From Rhizobium sp. J15 (GTDB taxonomy: Bacteria > Pseudomonadota > Alphaproteobacteria > Rhizobiales > Rhizobiaceae), in the NCBI RefSeq assembly GCF_002531825.1, contig NZ_NWSX01000024.1, positions 21,222-85,221 on the forward strand: a stretch of DNA of 64,000 nt, read 5' to 3'. This document shows positions 52,372 through 60,336 of the stretch, piece after piece. The notes beneath the pieces were generated by a model. It did no database searches. It saw nothing but the letters and a program-made list of their open reading frames with translations, and was not told the DNA's origin. The translations under genes and the position numbers were made by a program. Every line of letters begins with the position of its first letter. The first letter of the stretch is position 1.

Positions 52372-52551
52372 GAATGACTCTTGAAAGTTTTGGGGCAAGG
52401 AGAAGGGTATTTCGACCATCGTTGATTATGGTTTATTTTCGATTAACTTGCGCTTTGCAAGACTGCTTCAGCGCGAGGAATTCGTCTGCCGCGCAAATTA
52501 AAAGCGCATGGTTTTTTTGCAACAACGCACCCGACCCTGTGGTGGTTATCC

Positions 52552-53046
52552 ATGACGATTTTGAGCGTTTACAATAACAATCCGTTAATCGATGGCCGGC
52601 AATCGGACAGGGCCATGATGGTGCGGCGGGGCACGCAGATATTGCTGCATGAAATGCGCCACGCCGTGCTGCCGGAACTGCCGCTGGCGAGCGGCCGCCG
52701 CGCCGATCTGATCACGCTTTCGGAAAAGGGCGAGGTCTGGATCATCGAAATCAAGACGTCCATCGAGGATTTCAGGGTGGATCGCAAATGGCCGGAATAC
52801 AGGCTGCATTGCGACCGGCTGTTCTTTGCGACTCACCAGGATGTGCCGCTCGATATCTTCCCCGAGGACTGCGGGCTTTTCCTCTCGGACGGTTACGGCG
52901 CCCATATGATTCGCGAGGCGCCGGAGCACCGCATGGCGCCCGCGACGCGCAAATCCGTGACGCTCAGCTTCTCGCGCGCCGCCGCGCAAAGGCTGATGAT
53001 GGCCGAATGGGCGAACGGAAAGCCGTTCACCGTGGACGATGTCTAA
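52552..53046 (+). CDS. mmcB: MmcB family DNA repair protein
   Basis: 164 residues of the MmcB (DUF1052) family, a PD-(D/E)XK-fold protein linked to mitomycin C resistance and SOS control in Caulobacter. The nuclease-like core is GRRADLITLSEKGEVW and IIEIKTS (Asp52, Glu66, Lys68). CDRLFFATHQDVPLDIFPEDCGL follows, typical of the family. No LexA box was seen in the upstream 180 bases. Its stop overlaps the convergent racemase gene's stop by 4 bases. Confidence 0.9.
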   Translation: MTILSVYNNNPLIDGRQSDRAMMVRRGTQILLHEMRHAVLPELPLASGRRADLITLSEKGEVWIIEIKTSIEDFRVDRKWPEYRLHCDRLFFATHQDVPLDIFPEDCGLFLSDGYGAHMIREAPEHRMAPATRKSVTLSFSRAAAQRLMMAEWANGKPFTVDDV

Positions 53047-54191
53047 CGCGCAAGGCGCGAATCGGAAGAATCGCGGCGCGCTTTGTTGGAGACGGCAGCG
53101 TAGGCGCGGGTCACACCCGCAAGACGTTCTGAATGGGGCCGAAACCCATGGCCGGCCCGATCTGATGCCGTGATTCGCCCCGGTCCGCTGAGGATGATCT
53201 CCGGTTCCGAGAGATCCGTCTGGTAAAGCCGATCGCTTGGGAAGACGTCGCAGGGATATTTGACGTTGGGCAGCGTCGACAGCGCGAGCGCCGGTCCTTG
53301 CCCGACAGCGGATTCGAGCATGCCGCCGATCCAGCACGGAACGTCGCGGGCAGCGCAGAGATCGTGAATGGCGATGGCATTGGTCAGGCCGCCGACCCGG
53401 CCCGGCTTGATGTTGATCCAGCCGCAGGCGCCGATGTCTATCGCCTTTCGCGCCCGGTCGACCGATGTGATGCTCTCGTCCAGGCAGATCGGCGTCTTCA
53501 GTTCGGCCTGGAGACGCGCGTGGTCTATGAGATCGTCATAGGCAAGCGGCTGCTCGATCATCGCGAGGCCGAATCGGTCGAGTTCCCGAAACATGGCGAT
53601 ATCATCAAGCGTGAACGCGCTGTTGCAATCGACATGCAGAACCGCATCGGGGAAGGCTTCGCGCACGCGGGCGACCATTTCGAGCCCCCATCCACGGCGG
53701 AATTTCAGTTTCGTCCTCTGGAAACCGTCTTCCTGCGCCTTGCCGACCGCCGATACGAGTTCGTCGAGATCATCCATCACCGCTATATCGGCGCCGACGA
53801 CCGCGTCCGGTCCCTTTCCGCCGATCATCTTCCAGAGCGGCTCGCCGGCAAGCTTCGCGGCGAGATCCCACCAGGCGGTATCGAGGCCGGCCTTGGCGAA
53901 ATGATTGCCCTTCAGCGGCGCCAGTTCCCGCTGCAGAACGTCAGCGCTGTCGATGCGCTTGCCGATCAGTGCCGGCGCCATGACGTCGCGCAGCAGCCCA
54001 AAAGCGCCTGAAGCCCATTCCGGCGAAAACTGCGGCAGGCGATAGGGTGCGGTCTCGCCCCAGCCCTCTTCGCCCTCTCCCTTCAACCGAACCAGGATCG
54101 AGTCGATGGCGGTCTCCTCGCCAAAGGCCGTCCGCCATGGCGCCTTGAGCGGCATTGCAACGTGAAAAAGCTCAATTTCATCAATCTGCAT
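53043..54191 (-). CDS. N-succinylamino acid racemase/o-succinylbenzoate synthase-like enolase superfamily enzyme
   Basis: 382 residues. The active site matches the NSAR/OSBS group: Lys161 and Lys163 in RTKLKFRRGW, metal ligands Asp188 (LHVDCNSAF), Glu213 (MIEQPL) and Asp238 (CLDES), and Lys262 in INIKPGRVGGL. Nearly the same spacing occurs in the Amycolatopsis N-acylamino acid racemase. Since no menaquinone genes are here and rhizobia use ubiquinone, racemisation of an N-acyl or N-succinyl amino acid is more likely than OSBS. Start MQIDEIEL has AAGGA upstream. It is 38 bases downstream of the RpiR gene. Confidence 0.88.
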   Translation of the reverse strand: MQIDEIELFHVAMPLKAPWRTAFGEETAIDSILVRLKGEGEEGWGETAPYRLPQFSPEWASGAFGLLRDVMAPALIGKRIDSADVLQRELAPLKGNHFAKAGLDTAWWDLAAKLAGEPLWKMIGGKGPDAVVGADIAVMDDLDELVSAVGKAQEDGFQRTKLKFRRGWGLEMVARVREAFPDAVLHVDCNSAFTLDDIAMFRELDRFGLAMIEQPLAYDDLIDHARLQAELKTPICLDESITSVDRARKAIDIGACGWINIKPGRVGGLTNAIAIHDLCAARDVPCWIGGMLESAVGQGPALALSTLPNVKYPCDVFPSDRLYQTDLSEPEIILSGPGRITASDRAGHGFRPHSERLAGVTRAYAAVSNKARRDSSDSRLAR

Positions 54192-54229
54192 CGCATTTCC
54201 TTCTGCTCCGGCCCCATGCCGGAGCGACA

Positions 54230-55102
54230 TCAATTGCCGGGGTCGATCTCTTCCATCAGCGCGAAGAGATCTTCGATGCGGCTCAGCCTCTCGCGCCCTC
54301 CTTCTCCGGCCGCGGCGACGACTTCGGTGCAGAGGTAATTGGCAAGGCTGATCACCGCGACATAGGAATCGAACAGCGACATGCCCCGCACCTGGCAGGG
54401 AAACGTCCATGTCGCAAACTTCGGGGTGGTGACCGCCACGCGATCGGTGAAAAAGGCGATGGGCACGCCGAGGTCGCGAACGATCTTCATCGCGCGACCC
54501 AGCGCCGGCGTTCGGCGTCGCAGCCCGACTGCAATCATCAGATCGTCAGGCGTAGCGCCGGCCAGCTCCTCCATCAGCGTCTGCCCGGCAGCCGGCACAA
54601 GCGTGACGTCGGAGCGGACCTGGATCAGCTGCCGGCGGATGTAGGCGGCGAAGAAATAGCTGTTGCGAAAACCGAGGACCCAGACGCGCCGAGCCGTGAG
54701 GCAGCGGCGAACCACCTCGCCGAGATCGTCGGGGCTCACCGCCTCGAAGGTCTGGCGTAGATTGGCGATATCGCGCTCGAGATGCTGTTGCAGACGGGTG
54801 CGGTCGGGCGCGGGTCCGAGCAGGCCGGTATTGAGATAAACCGGCTCTCCGGCTTCTTGCGCCTCCCGGACCTCGCGCTGCATCTCGCGGTAGTCCTGAT
54901 AGCCGAGGCGTTTGACGAAACGGGTAACGGCCGCTTTCGAGACCCGGCCGCGCTCGGAGAGCTCCGTCGCTGAATAAACCAGGAGGTCGCCGGGAAATTC
55001 CAGGATGAGATCGGCTAGCGCGCGCTCGCTGCCCGGAAGATCGTCGTACTGGCTCTGGATGCGTCTTTCGAGCATGCGCGGCTTGCGCGTCGCTTCTGTC
55101 AT
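54230..55102 (-). CDS. MurR/RpiR family transcriptional regulator
   Basis: 290 residues. An N-terminal RpiR helix-turn-helix (about 20-85: DLLVYSATELSERGRVSKAAVTRFVKRLGYQDY split over two helices) is joined to a SIS sugar-phosphate-type domain (about 125-260: RRVWVLGFRNSYFFAAYI, APDDLM-type loop, VPIAFFTDRVA). The SIS pocket probably senses a small metabolite. The start at 55102 follows GAGG. It faces the amino acid ABC operon across 329 bases and is in line with the racemase, so it likely controls both. Confidence 0.9.
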   Translation of the reverse strand: MTEATRKPRMLERRIQSQYDDLPGSERALADLILEFPGDLLVYSATELSERGRVSKAAVTRFVKRLGYQDYREMQREVREAQEAGEPVYLNTGLLGPAPDRTRLQQHLERDIANLRQTFEAVSPDDLGEVVRRCLTARRVWVLGFRNSYFFAAYIRRQLIQVRSDVTLVPAAGQTLMEELAGATPDDLMIAVGLRRRTPALGRAMKIVRDLGVPIAFFTDRVAVTTPKFATWTFPCQVRGMSLFDSYVAVISLANYLCTEVVAAAGEGGRERLSRIEDLFALMEEIDPGN

Positions 55103-55431
55103 GAAGGCCTCATTTCGTGGTTGGATTAAAACACTAGTATCGATCTGTTGACAATGTGAAATTTCTGTATCGTAATTGCCGGTAAGGAACGACGCCGAAA
55201 AATATGGGCGCGCCAAAGGGGAACTGGGATGATTGGCAGAGCTCAGGCACTGCAAATGCGGCCGCATCATGCGTGCCACACGCTTTCGTATAAGCCCATG
55301 ACCGTCCAGTCGCGGAAGGAAGATTCGTCTTGCCTGCCTCGGCCGCTCGTTGCCGAACCGCAGACGTGCCCTGCACGTCGAATTTGCACGCCTGCCGCAG
55401 ACGAAAACGCCAAACTGGAAAGGAACAATCA
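55103..55431. promoter_or_regulatory. Divergent control region between the RpiR gene and the ABC operon
   Basis: No gene is supported here. On the plus strand TTGACA (55148-55153) is followed after 17 bases by CGTAAT (55171-55176), a candidate ABC operon promoter. The spacer holds the palindrome GAAATTTC (55158-55165) within TGTGAAATTTCTGT, similar to sites bound by RpiR regulators. From about 55180 to 55430 is a 250-base leader with no clear structure; a 110-codon open frame starting at 55229 overlaps the transporter gene and looks non-coding. Confidence 0.55.
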
Positions 55432-56229
55432 ATGCATAAGAGGCATTTCATCGCTATCCTTGCCGCCGTGGGAAGCGCCGCCCTCAGCCTGGCCCTGCCT
55501 GTTTCCGCAGCCCGCGCCGACACGCTCTCGGACATTACGTCCAGCAAGACGGTCCGCATAGCGGTCCCGCAGGATTTCCCGCCGTTCGGTTCTGTCGGCA
55601 CCGACATGAAGCCTCAGGGCTATGACATCGACATGGCGACGCTCATCGCGGAGAAACTCGGCGCGACGCTCGAGATGGTGCCGGTAACATCCGCAAACCG
55701 CGTACCATATCTGCAGACGAAAAAGGTCGATCTGGTGATCTCGAGCCTGGGCAAGAACCCGGAACGCGCCGCGGTGATCGACTTCTCCGATGCCTACGCG
55801 CCCTATTTCAACGGCGTCTTCGCTCCGGACGACGTGGCGATCAAATCGCTTGGCGATCTGTCCGGAAAGGTCGTCGGCGTGACCCGCGGTTCGATCGAGG
55901 ATCTGGAACTCACGAAGGTCGCGCCTGCTGATGCGACCATCAAGCGCTACGAGGACAATAACGGCACGATCTCGGCCTTCCTGTCGGGTCAGGTCGTAGC
56001 CGTGGTGACCGGCAATGTCGTGGCCGCCGCGATTCTTGACAAGAACCCGCCCCGCAAGCCCGAACTGAAGTTCCTGATCAAGAACTCGCCCTGCTATGTC
56101 GGCATGAACAAGAACGAGCCGGAACTGATGGCCAAGGTCAACGAGATCATCGCCGCCTCCAAGAAGGACGGCACGCTGGACGGCATCTCGATGAAATGGC
56201 TTCACCAGCCGCTGGACAAGAGCCTCTGA
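55432..56229 (+). CDS. Polar amino acid ABC transporter, substrate-binding protein
   Basis: 265 residues of the family 3 solute-binding proteins. A Sec signal peptide (1-29) ends at ARA. The mature part begins TLSDITSSKTVRIAVPQDFPPFG and has the amino acid-binding blocks GYDIDMATLIAEKLG, RVPYLQTKKVDLVISSLGKNPERA, and GDLSGKVVGVTRGS. It delivers its ligand to the membrane permeases encoded next. Specificity is not readable; the neighbouring racemase suggests an amino acid derivative. AAAGGA lies upstream of the ATG. Confidence 0.93.
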   Translation: MHKRHFIAILAAVGSAALSLALPVSAARADTLSDITSSKTVRIAVPQDFPPFGSVGTDMKPQGYDIDMATLIAEKLGATLEMVPVTSANRVPYLQTKKVDLVISSLGKNPERAAVIDFSDAYAPYFNGVFAPDDVAIKSLGDLSGKVVGVTRGSIEDLELTKVAPADATIKRYEDNNGTISAFLSGQVVAVVTGNVVAAAILDKNPPRKPELKFLIKNSPCYVGMNKNEPELMAKVNEIIAASKKDGTLDGISMKWLHQPLDKSL

Positions 56230-56284
56230 CCGTAAACAGCCGGGCCGGTCTTGCGATTGGCCGGAAGCCTGGTGAGGCCCGTCG

Positions 56285-56956
56285 ATGACCTATACATTCG
56301 AATTCAGCTGGCTGGCGGTCTATTATCCCGAGATCCTGAGCGGCATTGCGATCACTGTCGAGCTGATTGCTGTCGCGGCCTTCGTCGGGATCGCGGTCGG
56401 CATCTCATGTGCTTGGGTGCGCGCGCTGGGGCCTGCCTGGCTGAAGCCGCCGGTGACGGCCTATGTGGAGCTCATCCGCAACACCCCCTTTCTCATCCAG
56501 CTCTTCTTCATTTATTTCGGCCTGCCGCAGCTTGGCCTGCGTCTGAGCGAGATCGAGGCCGCCAATCTGGCGATGATCGTGAACCTCGGCGCCTACAGCT
56601 GCGAAATCATCCGCGCCGGCATCCAGGCCACGCCGAGGGGCCAGTTCGAAGCGGGCGCCAGCCTGGCCATGACGCCCTTTCAGACTTTCCGTCATGTCGT
56701 CGTCGTCCCTGCGCTGCAGCGGATCTGGCCAGCGCTTTCCTCGCAAGTGGTCATCGTCATGCTGGGCTCGGCCGTCGTCTCGCAGGTTGCGGCACAGGAT
56801 TTGAGCTTTGCCACGAATTTCATCCAGTCCCGCACCTTCCGCTCTTTCGAGGCCTATTTCTTTTCGACCGCCGTTTATCTGGTTCTTGCGATCCTGCTGC
56901 GCTGGATGCTCGCCCGGATCGGAGCAATGATCTTTCCACGGAGGGCTGCGCGGTGA
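56285..56956 (+). CDS. Polar amino acid ABC transporter, permease 1
   Basis: 223-residue HisM/HisQ-type permease with five or so membrane segments. Family marks are the proline-rich loop YVELIRNTPFLIQLFFIYFG and the EAA loop region IIRAGIQATPRGQFEAGASLAM, which contacts the ATPase. It begins 55 bases after the binding-protein gene, and its stop overlaps the next gene's GTG start. Confidence 0.93.
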   Translation: MTYTFEFSWLAVYYPEILSGIAITVELIAVAAFVGIAVGISCAWVRALGPAWLKPPVTAYVELIRNTPFLIQLFFIYFGLPQLGLRLSEIEAANLAMIVNLGAYSCEIIRAGIQATPRGQFEAGASLAMTPFQTFRHVVVVPALQRIWPALSSQVVIVMLGSAVVSQVAAQDLSFATNFIQSRTFRSFEAYFFSTAVYLVLAILLRWMLARIGAMIFPRRAAR

Positions 56957-57612
56957 GTGAATTCACCACCTGGGACATCGTCCGAAATCTTCTGCTTGCG
57001 ACGCGCTGGACCGTGCTGCTGTCCCTGACGGCTTTCATCGGCGGCGGTTTGCTCGGGGCAATTCTGCTTTTCATGCGGATCGGCAAGCACCGCGCTCTCG
57101 GCCTCTTCGTAAAATACTACACGGAACTCTTCCAAGGCACGCCGCTGCTGATGCAATTGTTTCTCGCTTTCTTCGGCCTTGGGTTGTTCGGCATCGACGT
57201 GCCGGCCTGGACGGCTGCCGGCGTTGCGCTGATGCTGTGGTCGGCTGCCTTCCTGGTCGAGATCTGGCGCGGCTGCGTCGAATCCATTGCCCGCGGCCAA
57301 TGGGAGGCGTCGGCCAGCCTCGGCATGGGCTATATCCAGCAGATGCGGCACGTGATCCTGCCGCAGGCGCTTCGGGTCGCGGTGCCGCCGACTGTCGGGT
57401 TCCTGGTGCAGGTCATCAAGGGCACGGCGGTGACCTCCATCATCGGCTTCATCGAATTGTCGAAGGCCGGCACGGAGGTCACCAACGCAACCTTCGAGCC
57501 TTTCAAAGTCTACGGCATCGTCGCGCTCATCTATTTTGTCTTGTGCTGGCCGCTCTCGAAAAGCAGCCAGATTCTGGAGAGGAAGCTGAATGTCGCTCAT
57601 CGAAATCACTGA
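56953..57612 (+). CDS. Polar amino acid ABC transporter, permease 2
   Basis: 219-residue second permease of the same family, with ELFQGTPLLMQLFLAFFG and the EAA loop GCVESIARGQWEASASLGMG. The start is taken as GTG at 56953, overlapping the permease 1 stop by 4 bases (GTGA); a much longer in-frame extension lies within permease 1 and is not real. Two different permeases imply a heterodimeric channel. It overlaps the ATPase gene by 23 bases. Confidence 0.92.
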   Translation: MSEFTTWDIVRNLLLATRWTVLLSLTAFIGGGLLGAILLFMRIGKHRALGLFVKYYTELFQGTPLLMQLFLAFFGLGLFGIDVPAWTAAGVALMLWSAAFLVEIWRGCVESIARGQWEASASLGMGYIQQMRHVILPQALRVAVPPTVGFLVQVIKGTAVTSIIGFIELSKAGTEVTNATFEPFKVYGIVALIYFVLCWPLSKSSQILERKLNVAHRNH

Positions 57613-58324
57613 GGTCCGCAAAAGTTTCGGCGACAACGAAGTTCTCAAGGGCATCGACATCGACGTCGAGCCCGGCGAGGTCATCGCGATCATCGGCAAG
57701 AGCGGCTCCGGCAAATCGACGCTGCTGCGTTGCATAAACGGGCTGGAGAATATCGATTCGGGCTCGATCTCGGTGGACGGCGCCCAGCTCCTGCCCGACG
57801 AAGTGCATTTGAAGGCGCTGCGGCTGAAGGTCGGCATGATCTTCCAGCAGTTCAATCTGTTCCCGCATCTGACCGCAGGGGCCAATGTCATGCTCGCCCA
57901 GACGGTGGTGAAGAAGACGCCGAAAGGCGATGCGGAGCGGATCGCCCGGGAAATGCTTGCCCGGGTCGGGTTGGCCGAAAAGTTCGATGCCTATCCAGAC
58001 GAGCTTTCCGGCGGCCAGCAGCAGCGCGTGGCGATCGCGCGGGCGCTCGCCATGCAGCCGATCGCGCTTCTCTGCGACGAGATAACCTCGGCGCTCGATC
58101 CGGAGCTTGTTGCCGAGGTGCTTGCGGTCGTCCGCACGCTCGCCGCCGATGGCATGACGCTGATCATGGTGACCCATGAGATGAATTTTGCCCGGGACGT
58201 CTGCAATCGTGTGGTCTTCATGCACCAGGGCCGCGTCCACGAGATAGGGCCGCCCCGGAAGATCTTTTCCGAACCGGCGACCCCGGAACTTCAGCAGTTT
58301 CTGGGTGTTAAAGCCCCGGCATAG
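57590..58324 (+). CDS. Polar amino acid ABC transporter, ATP-binding protein
   Basis: 244-residue GlnQ/HisP-type ATPase. Walker A IIGKSGSGKSTLLRC (about 34-48), Q-loop FQQFNLFPHL, signature LSGGQQQRVAIARAL, Walker B LLCDEITSALDPE and switch His in VTHEMNFARDV are all intact. It energises the two permeases. It ends 16 bases from the convergent actR stop with no clear terminator between them. Confidence 0.95.
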   Translation: MSLIEITEVRKSFGDNEVLKGIDIDVEPGEVIAIIGKSGSGKSTLLRCINGLENIDSGSISVDGAQLLPDEVHLKALRLKVGMIFQQFNLFPHLTAGANVMLAQTVVKKTPKGDAERIAREMLARVGLAEKFDAYPDELSGGQQQRVAIARALAMQPIALLCDEITSALDPELVAEVLAVVRTLAADGMTLIMVTHEMNFARDVCNRVVFMHQGRVHEIGPPRKIFSEPATPELQQFLGVKAPA

Positions 58325-58340
58325 GACGCGTCGCCCTTTG

Positions 58341-58919
58341 CTATTTCGGCGCGCGTTTGGCGAGGATGCGCTGCAGCGTGCGGCGGTGCATGTTGAGCCG
58401 GCGCGCCGTTTCCGACACGTTGCGCTCGCAAATTTCATAGACCCGCTGGATATGTTCCCAGCGCACCCGGTCAGCCGACATCGGGTTTTCGGGAAGTTCC
58501 GCCTTTTCGCCCGGGCGCTGCGTCAGCGCCGAGAAGACGTCGTCGGCATCGGCAGGCTTTGCCAGATAGTCGACGGCGCCGAGTTTTACGGCGGTCACTG
58601 CCGTGGCGATATTGCCATAGCCGGTCAGCACGATGATTCTGGTGTCGTCGCGCCGCTGGCGGATCGCTTCGATGACGTCGAGCCCGTTGCCGTCGCCGAG
58701 CCGGAGGTCGACCACCGCATATTTCGGCGGCCTGCCTTTCGATTTCGCAACGCCTTCCGCCACGGATTCAGCCGTTTCCACCTGGAAGCCCCGCGTCTCC
58801 ATCGCCCGTGCCAGCCGGCGCAGGAAAGGGCCGTCGTCGTCGACGATCAGCAGGCTGGCGTCGGGACCGATATGGTCTTCATCGGAAGCGGCGAAATTGT
58901 CGTGATGTTGTTCTGTCAT
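58341..58919 (-). CDS. actR: Redox response regulator ActR (RegA/PrrA type)
   Basis: 192-residue response regulator. The receiver has IVDDDGPFL, phospho-acceptor Asp71 in VVDLRLGDGNG and Lys121 in YLAKPAD. A short proline-containing linker leads to the Fis-type helix-turn-helix NVSETARRLNMHRRTLQRI, which is nearly invariant in RegA/ActR/PrrA. The system controls redox, nitrogen and carbon fixation and acid tolerance genes. It lies 67 bases downstream of actS on the same strand. Confidence 0.96.
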   Translation of the reverse strand: MTEQHHDNFAASDEDHIGPDASLLIVDDDGPFLRRLARAMETRGFQVETAESVAEGVAKSKGRPPKYAVVDLRLGDGNGLDVIEAIRQRRDDTRIIVLTGYGNIATAVTAVKLGAVDYLAKPADADDVFSALTQRPGEKAELPENPMSADRVRWEHIQRVYEICERNVSETARRLNMHRRTLQRILAKRAPK

Positions 58920-58986
58920 CGTCTTGGGTCCCGGCGGTTCCGCGCCCGAGCGCGGTCAACCGCAAATCCTGTTTATGCCCATAATC

Positions 58987-60315
58987 TCATTTTGTCGAAT
59001 TTGCATCGATCAGCATCCGCGGCCATTCGATGCGGATGCGCGCACCGGCGCTTTCGGGGTCGCGGTTCTCGAAAATCAGCGATGCGCCCGAGCGTTCCAG
59101 CAGCGTCTTGGCGATGAAAAGCCCGAGCCCGAGGCCGCCGGCCGTATCCTCCTTTTGCCGCTTGGTCACATAGGGCTCGCCGATCCGCGTCAGAATGTCC
59201 GGCGAATAACCGTTGCCGTCGTCCTCGATGACGATCCGCACCTTGTCGTGATCGTGCTCGACCGTCACCGTCACCTTCTCCCGGGCATAATCGACGGCAT
59301 TTTCGATGAGGTTGCCGAGCCCGTACATGATGCCGGCATTGCGATCGGTGACCGGCTCGCCCTTGCGCGGGCTCTTTTCGATGAGTTCGAGTGTGATGCC
59401 GAATTCCCGGTGCGGCGCGACGATCTCCTCGATCATCGAGGACAGCGGCAGCCGGCGCATGTGCGCCTCGCCTTCCGAGGAAAGCGTCGTCAGCCGCCGC
59501 AGAATGTCGCGGCAGCGTTCGCTCTGGCTGCGCAGCAGCATGACGTCTTCGCGGAAACGATCGTCGTCCTTGAGTTCCCGCTCCATTTCCTTGGCAACGA
59601 CGCTGATCGTCGCAAGCGGCGTGCCGAGTTCGTGTGCGGCGGCGGCCGCCAAGCCGTCGAGCTGCGAAAGATGCTTTTCCCGCTGCAGCACCAGTTCGGT
59701 CGCCGCCAGCGCATCGGCGAGCTGGCTTGCCTCCATCGAGACGCGATAGGCATAGAAGGCGGCAAAGGCCATCGTCGAGGCGATCGAGCACCAGACGCCG
59801 AACTGCATGACGTTGTGCACGTTGATCTCGACCCCGTCGAACCAGGGCAGCGGGAAGGGCGAGAAGGCAAGCACCGTCACGCAGACCATCGCAAAGCCGA
59901 TGAGCGCGGTGCTGTAGCGGATCGGCTGCGAGGCAAAGGAGATGATGACGGGCACGCAGACGAGTGCGGCGAAGGGGTTGGCGAGGCCGCCGGTGATGAA
60001 GAGCAGCGCGCAGAGCTGCAGAAGATCGAAGCCGAGCAGCGCGAAAGCGGCGGGCGGCCCCAGCCGGTGGGTCGGCGGATAGCGGATCGTCAGGTAGAAA
60101 TTTACCCAGGCAAGAGCGGCGATCAGCGAACAGCTGGCGATCAGCGGCAGCGGAAATTTCAGCCAGAAGGCAACGATGAACACCGTCGCCGCCTGTCCGC
60201 CGACGGCAAGCCAGCGCAGCCGCACCAGCGTCTGCAGGCGCAGCCTCCGGCTGCTGTGCCGGTCTTCCAGCGTGTGGCTTTCCGTCTTGTCGATTATGCC
60301 GGGCTTGTCGATCAT
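58987..60315 (-). CDS. actS: Redox sensor histidine kinase ActS (RegB/PrrB type)
   Basis: 442-residue membrane kinase. Six hydrophobic segments span about 35-195, with the quinone-sensing GGLANPF (109-115) in the third loop. The H-box is AAAHELGTPLATI (His228), the redox-active cysteine region is SERCRDIL (Cys268), and the ATPase motifs are LIENAVDYA, IEDDGNGYS and GGLGLGLFIAKTLLERSG. These are the hallmarks of RegB. It follows hrpB by 21 bases, so it may be part of the operon beginning with the cyclodeaminase gene. Confidence 0.96.
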   Translation of the reverse strand: MIDKPGIIDKTESHTLEDRHSSRRLRLQTLVRLRWLAVGGQAATVFIVAFWLKFPLPLIASCSLIAALAWVNFYLTIRYPPTHRLGPPAAFALLGFDLLQLCALLFITGGLANPFAALVCVPVIISFASQPIRYSTALIGFAMVCVTVLAFSPFPLPWFDGVEINVHNVMQFGVWCSIASTMAFAAFYAYRVSMEASQLADALAATELVLQREKHLSQLDGLAAAAAHELGTPLATISVVAKEMERELKDDDRFREDVMLLRSQSERCRDILRRLTTLSSEGEAHMRRLPLSSMIEEIVAPHREFGITLELIEKSPRKGEPVTDRNAGIMYGLGNLIENAVDYAREKVTVTVEHDHDKVRIVIEDDGNGYSPDILTRIGEPYVTKRQKEDTAGGLGLGLFIAKTLLERSGASLIFENRDPESAGARIRIEWPRMLIDANSTK

Positions 60316-60336
60316 GCCGGGGCTCCTTGGATCGCC

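Noticed and set aside
52372..52551. LexA (SOS) box in front of mmcB
   Set aside because: No convincing GTTC-N7-GTTC direct repeat of the alphaproteobacterial type was found in the 180-base gap.
55229..55561. 110-codon open frame between the RpiR and ABC genes with a G-rich site before its ATG
   Set aside because: It overlaps the signal peptide region of the binding protein in another frame and has no recognisable motif. It is noted only as leader sequence.
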